From the NCBI GenBank assembly GCA_001796965.1, contig MGOA01000109.1, positions 1 to 7,673 of the forward strand: 7,673 bases of DNA, given 5' to 3'. Each line of letters opens with the position of its first letter. Position 1 is the stretch's first letter. The notes beneath the pieces are model-generated. The model was not told where the DNA came from, made no database searches, and worked only from the letters and a program-made list of their open reading frames with translations. A program made the position numbers and the translations under genes. Positions 5,956-7,673 of this stretch are shown here, piece by piece. Source of the DNA: Chloroflexi bacterium RBG_16_64_43. GTDB lineage: Bacteria; Chloroflexota; Anaerolineae; Anaerolineales; RBG-16-64-43.

Positions 5956-7077
5956 ATGAGCCGCTGGCCGGGCAAATTCGTCATCGGGCTGACAGGCAAC
6001 ATCGCCACCGGCAAGAGCGTCGTGCGCAAGATGCTCGAGCACCTGGGTGCGTACGGTATCGATGCGGATGCGCTCAGTCACCGCTCGATTTCCAAAGGTG
6101 CGCCCGGGTACGCCGAGGTGGTGCGGACGTTCGGCGAATGGATCCTCGACGACCAGGCCGAGGTTAACCGCCAGGCCCTGGCCAAACTGGTCTTCTCCGA
6201 TTCAAAGCTCCTGGCCAAGCTCGAAGCGGTGGTTCACCCTCTGGTGCGCGAGGCACTCGACCTGCTGGTGCAGCGCTCGCGCGCGCCGGTGGTGGTGATC
6301 GAGGCCATCAAACTGCTCGAATCCGGCTTGGTCGAGCTGTGCGACACAGTGTGGGTGACGCACGTTCCGGAATGGATCCAGCTGGTGCGCCTGCGCGAGA
6401 AGCGCGGGATGAGCGAGCAGGCCGCCCGCCAGCGTGTGGCCGCGCAGCCGCCGCAGCAAGAGAAGTTGGCCCGCGCCGATGTTGTCATCCACAACGATGA
6501 GTCGTTCGAGTCGACTTGGAACCAGGTGCAAGCGGCCTGGGCCATGGTGCCGCGGCCGGCGGAGGCCGAGACCCAGCCGCGACCGCGCGGCGAAGCCTCG
6601 GTGCGGCGCGGTCGCCCGCCGGATGCCGACGAGATTGCCGGCTTCATCAATCTTGTGCGCCATCCGACGCGCCTGCTGAGCCGGGCCGACATCATGGCGG
6701 CCTTCGGTCAGAAGGCATACTTCCTGCTCGAGTTGAACGGCGAGATCATCGGCCTGATTGGCTGGCAAGTCGACAACTTGGTTACCCGCGCCGACGAGGT
6801 GCTGATCCTTCCGGTCGTGACCCCCGAGCAAGGGCTGCAACTCCTGCTGCATGCCATGGAGCGCGCCTCGGCGGAGCTGCAAAGCGAGGCGGCTCTGGTG
6901 TACGCAGACCGCACCTTGGCCCGCAGCCCAGTGTGGCGCGACGCGGGCTACGAAGCCACAGGCCTGGGCCGGCTGAGCATCCGCGCCTGGGAGGAAGCCG
7001 CACGCGAATCGTTTGTGCCCGAGGCGCAGCTCTTCTTTAAGCGGCTGCGGGAGGACCGAGTGATGAGGCCGATATGA
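5956..7077 (+). CDS. coaE: Dephospho-CoA kinase with C-terminal GNAT-like domain
   Basis: The product is 373 residues; an ordinary CoaE is about 200. Residues 1-197 are the kinase, which phosphorylates the ribose 3'-OH of dephospho-CoA with ATP, the last step of CoA synthesis in the cytoplasm. Visible motifs are the P-loop GLTGNIATGKS (11-21), IDAD (35-38), HPLVR (94-98), IEAIKLLESGL (115-125), the lid REKRGMSEQAARQR (147-160) with AAQPPQQEKLARADVVI (162-178), and HN (179-180). The canonical DxPLL is replaced by EAIKLL. After a Pro/Arg linker (198-220), residues 221-345 resemble a GNAT acetyltransferase: AYFLLELNGEIIGLIGW (254-270), PEQGLQLLLHAM (290-301), and WRDAGYEATG (327-336). The acyl-CoA loop RxxGxG/A is degraded at 290-295, so this half may bind rather than catalyse. 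The start follows a strong promoter but has no clear SD. Its stop overlaps the next gene. Confidence 0.92.
   Translation: MSRWPGKFVIGLTGNIATGKSVVRKMLEHLGAYGIDADALSHRSISKGAPGYAEVVRTFGEWILDDQAEVNRQALAKLVFSDSKLLAKLEAVVHPLVREALDLLVQRSRAPVVVIEAIKLLESGLVELCDTVWVTHVPEWIQLVRLREKRGMSEQAARQRVAAQPPQQEKLARADVVIHNDESFESTWNQVQAAWAMVPRPAEAETQPRPRGEASVRRGRPPDADEIAGFINLVRHPTRLLSRADIMAAFGQKAYFLLELNGEIIGLIGWQVDNLVTRADEVLILPVVTPEQGLQLLLHAMERASAELQSEAALVYADRTLARSPVWRDAGYEATGLGRLSIRAWEEAARESFVPEAQLFFKRLREDRVMRPI
7064..7068 (+). promoter_or_regulatory. SD and ATGA overlap coupling the small membrane gene to coaE
   Basis: TGAGG, inside the last codons of coaE, sits 5 nt before the ATG at 7074. That ATG shares its last two bases with the coaE stop (ATGA, 7074-7077). 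This arrangement favours translational coupling. Confidence 0.6.
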
Positions 7078-7277
7078 AACGCCTGGGCGACGGGCTGGGC
7101 CGCCATCCGCGGCTGGTCGCCTGGGCCATCCTCGCGGCGGTGTTGATTGCCGTGGTCGCCTTCGATACGCGCGCGCTCGGCCTGAGGGGCTTGCGTATGG
7201 TTCTGCTGGTTGTGGGGGCGCTGGGAGCGTCGGCCGCGGCGGTGTGGATCGTCAGCTGGGAGAGGCCGACCAAGTAG
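7074..7277 (+). CDS. Small two-helix membrane protein, function unknown
   Basis: The product is 67 residues. Residues 1-13 are basic (MKRLGDGLGRHPR). One transmembrane helix spans about 14-30 (VAWAILAAVLIAVVAF) and a second about 42-61 (MVLLVVGALGASAAAVWIV). The loop between them is short with arginines (R33, R38, R41), and the tail is SWERPTK. The gene overlaps the coaE stop by 4 nt with a usable SD and is followed by a terminator, so it is the last gene of the coaE unit. I do not recognise the family. The overlap, SD and clear helix pattern argue that it is real despite its size. A link to CoA metabolism is not shown by the sequence. Confidence 0.75.
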   Translation: MKRLGDGLGRHPRLVAWAILAAVLIAVVAFDTRALGLRGLRMVLLVVGALGASAAAVWIVSWERPTK

Positions 7278-7310
7278 GTCCGCCAAAGCGAGAGGCGATT
7301 CTGCAAGAGC

Positions 7311-7348
7311 AACGGGCCAACCCGCATAGGTTGGCCCGTTTTCGTTTT
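7311..7348 (+). terminator. Rho-independent terminator of the coaE operon
   Basis: AACGGGCCAACC (7311-7322) and GGTTGGCCCGTT (7329-7340) form a perfect 12-bp stem with a 6-nt loop (CGCATA), followed by TTCGTTTT. It begins 33 nt after the stop at 7277. It lies between convergent genes; read from the minus strand the stem is followed only by GCTCTTGC, so it is less likely to stop the minus-strand gene. Confidence 0.92.
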
Positions 7349-7360
7349 CCACAAAGTGAC

Positions 7361-7673
7361 TCAGGCCGAGTCCGGCTGCGCCGGGGGAGCCAGCAGAGCC
7401 GCATCCCCGTAGGTGCGCGCGCCAAAACGAGTGAGCACCACTGCACCCAGACCGATGGCCCCGACGATGGCCGAGCCCAGCCAGCCCACGCAGGGCACGA
7501 TGCCGATGAAGGCGAGCACCAGGGTCAACGCGAAGGTGCCCAGCGCGGCCGCGGCGGCCGGGTGCAACTTCCACTTGAGAACCTCCGCCAGGCGGTTCCC
7601 GACCTCCGCGCCGATGGCAATCCAGCCGAACACGATGGCTACCAAGAGCAGTACCGCGCCCAATGCCGCCACC
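7361..7673 (-). CDS. C-terminal part of a multi-pass membrane protein, N-terminus beyond the right edge
   Basis: The frame is open from the right edge to TGA (7361-7363), giving 103 visible residues. The GTG at 7672 is almost certainly internal. Hydrophobic segments lie at about 2-20 (ALGAVLLLVAIVFGWIA), 40-60 (AAAALGTFALTLVLAFIGIV) and 63-80 (GWLGSAIVGAIGLGAVVL). Between the first two is an amphipathic stretch, AEVGNRLAEVLKWKLHP. The tail TRFGARTYGDAALLAPPAQ is polar. The combination of IGIVPCVGW and GLGAVVLTRFG recalls the C-terminal membrane part of polymer-forming (bactofilin-like) proteins in Chloroflexota. That match is from memory, and the diagnostic N-terminal beta-helix is not in the window. 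It converges on the coaE operon. Confidence 0.7.
   Translation of the reverse strand, partial: VAALGAVLLLVAIVFGWIAIGAEVGNRLAEVLKWKLHPAAAAALGTFALTLVLAFIGIVPCVGWLGSAIVGAIGLGAVVLTRFGARTYGDAALLAPPAQPDSA

Noticed and set aside
4873..6081. 402-codon minus-strand ORF spanning the propeller and the coaE start
   Set aside because: It crosses a gene boundary, a strong plus-strand promoter and the coaE P-loop, so it is a GC-rich antisense frame, not a gene.

Overview
The window is GC-rich with dense coding. Its gene content (an adaptor of the kind paired with ABC exporters, a dephospho-CoA kinase fused to a GNAT-like domain, and a large pseudo-phosphatase/propeller membrane protein) suggests a member of the Chloroflexota, probably Anaerolineae-like. 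This is an inference from protein style; there is no rRNA or other taxonomic marker here. I see no tRNA, rRNA, CRISPR array, insertion sequence or attachment site.

Layout. (1) 1-1108, minus strand: the first 369 residues of an HlyD/RND-type membrane fusion protein whose C-terminus lies beyond the left edge. It has its own SD and a TATAAT promoter. (2) 1109-1677: a long divergent intergenic region with no convincing gene but several inverted repeats. (3) 1678-3114, plus strand: an NAD(P)H-dependent, FAD- and FeS-containing oxidoreductase of the GltD family, ending at a hairpin terminator (3140-3186). (4) 3187-3459: an intergenic stretch with a possible decayed helix-turn-helix ORF on the minus strand and a TACAAT box set to give a leaderless start for the next gene. 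(5) 3460-5874, plus strand: an 804-residue membrane protein with a degenerate PP2C-like N-terminal domain, a Pro/Ala-rich linker, one transmembrane helix and a probable beta-propeller. (6) A textbook promoter (TTGACA-N17-TACAAT, 5888-5916) drives a two-gene unit: coaE with a C-terminal GNAT-like domain (5956-7077), overlapped by ATGA with a 67-residue two-helix membrane protein (7074-7277). This unit ends in a strong terminator (7311-7348). (7) 7361-7673, minus strand: the C-terminal membrane part of a protein that runs off the right edge, possibly of bactofilin-associated type.

How the genes fit together. The window looks like several independent transcription units rather than one pathway. 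The adaptor and the oxidoreductase diverge from the long intergenic region. The pseudo-phosphatase membrane protein and the CoaE unit are adjacent and co-oriented but have separate promoters. CoaE makes coenzyme A, and the fused GNAT-like domain, which would use acyl-CoA if active, has a degraded CoA-binding loop. No complete novel system is obvious. The items most worth following up are the pseudo-phosphatase/propeller protein, the CoaE-GNAT fusion and the structured 570-bp intergenic region.
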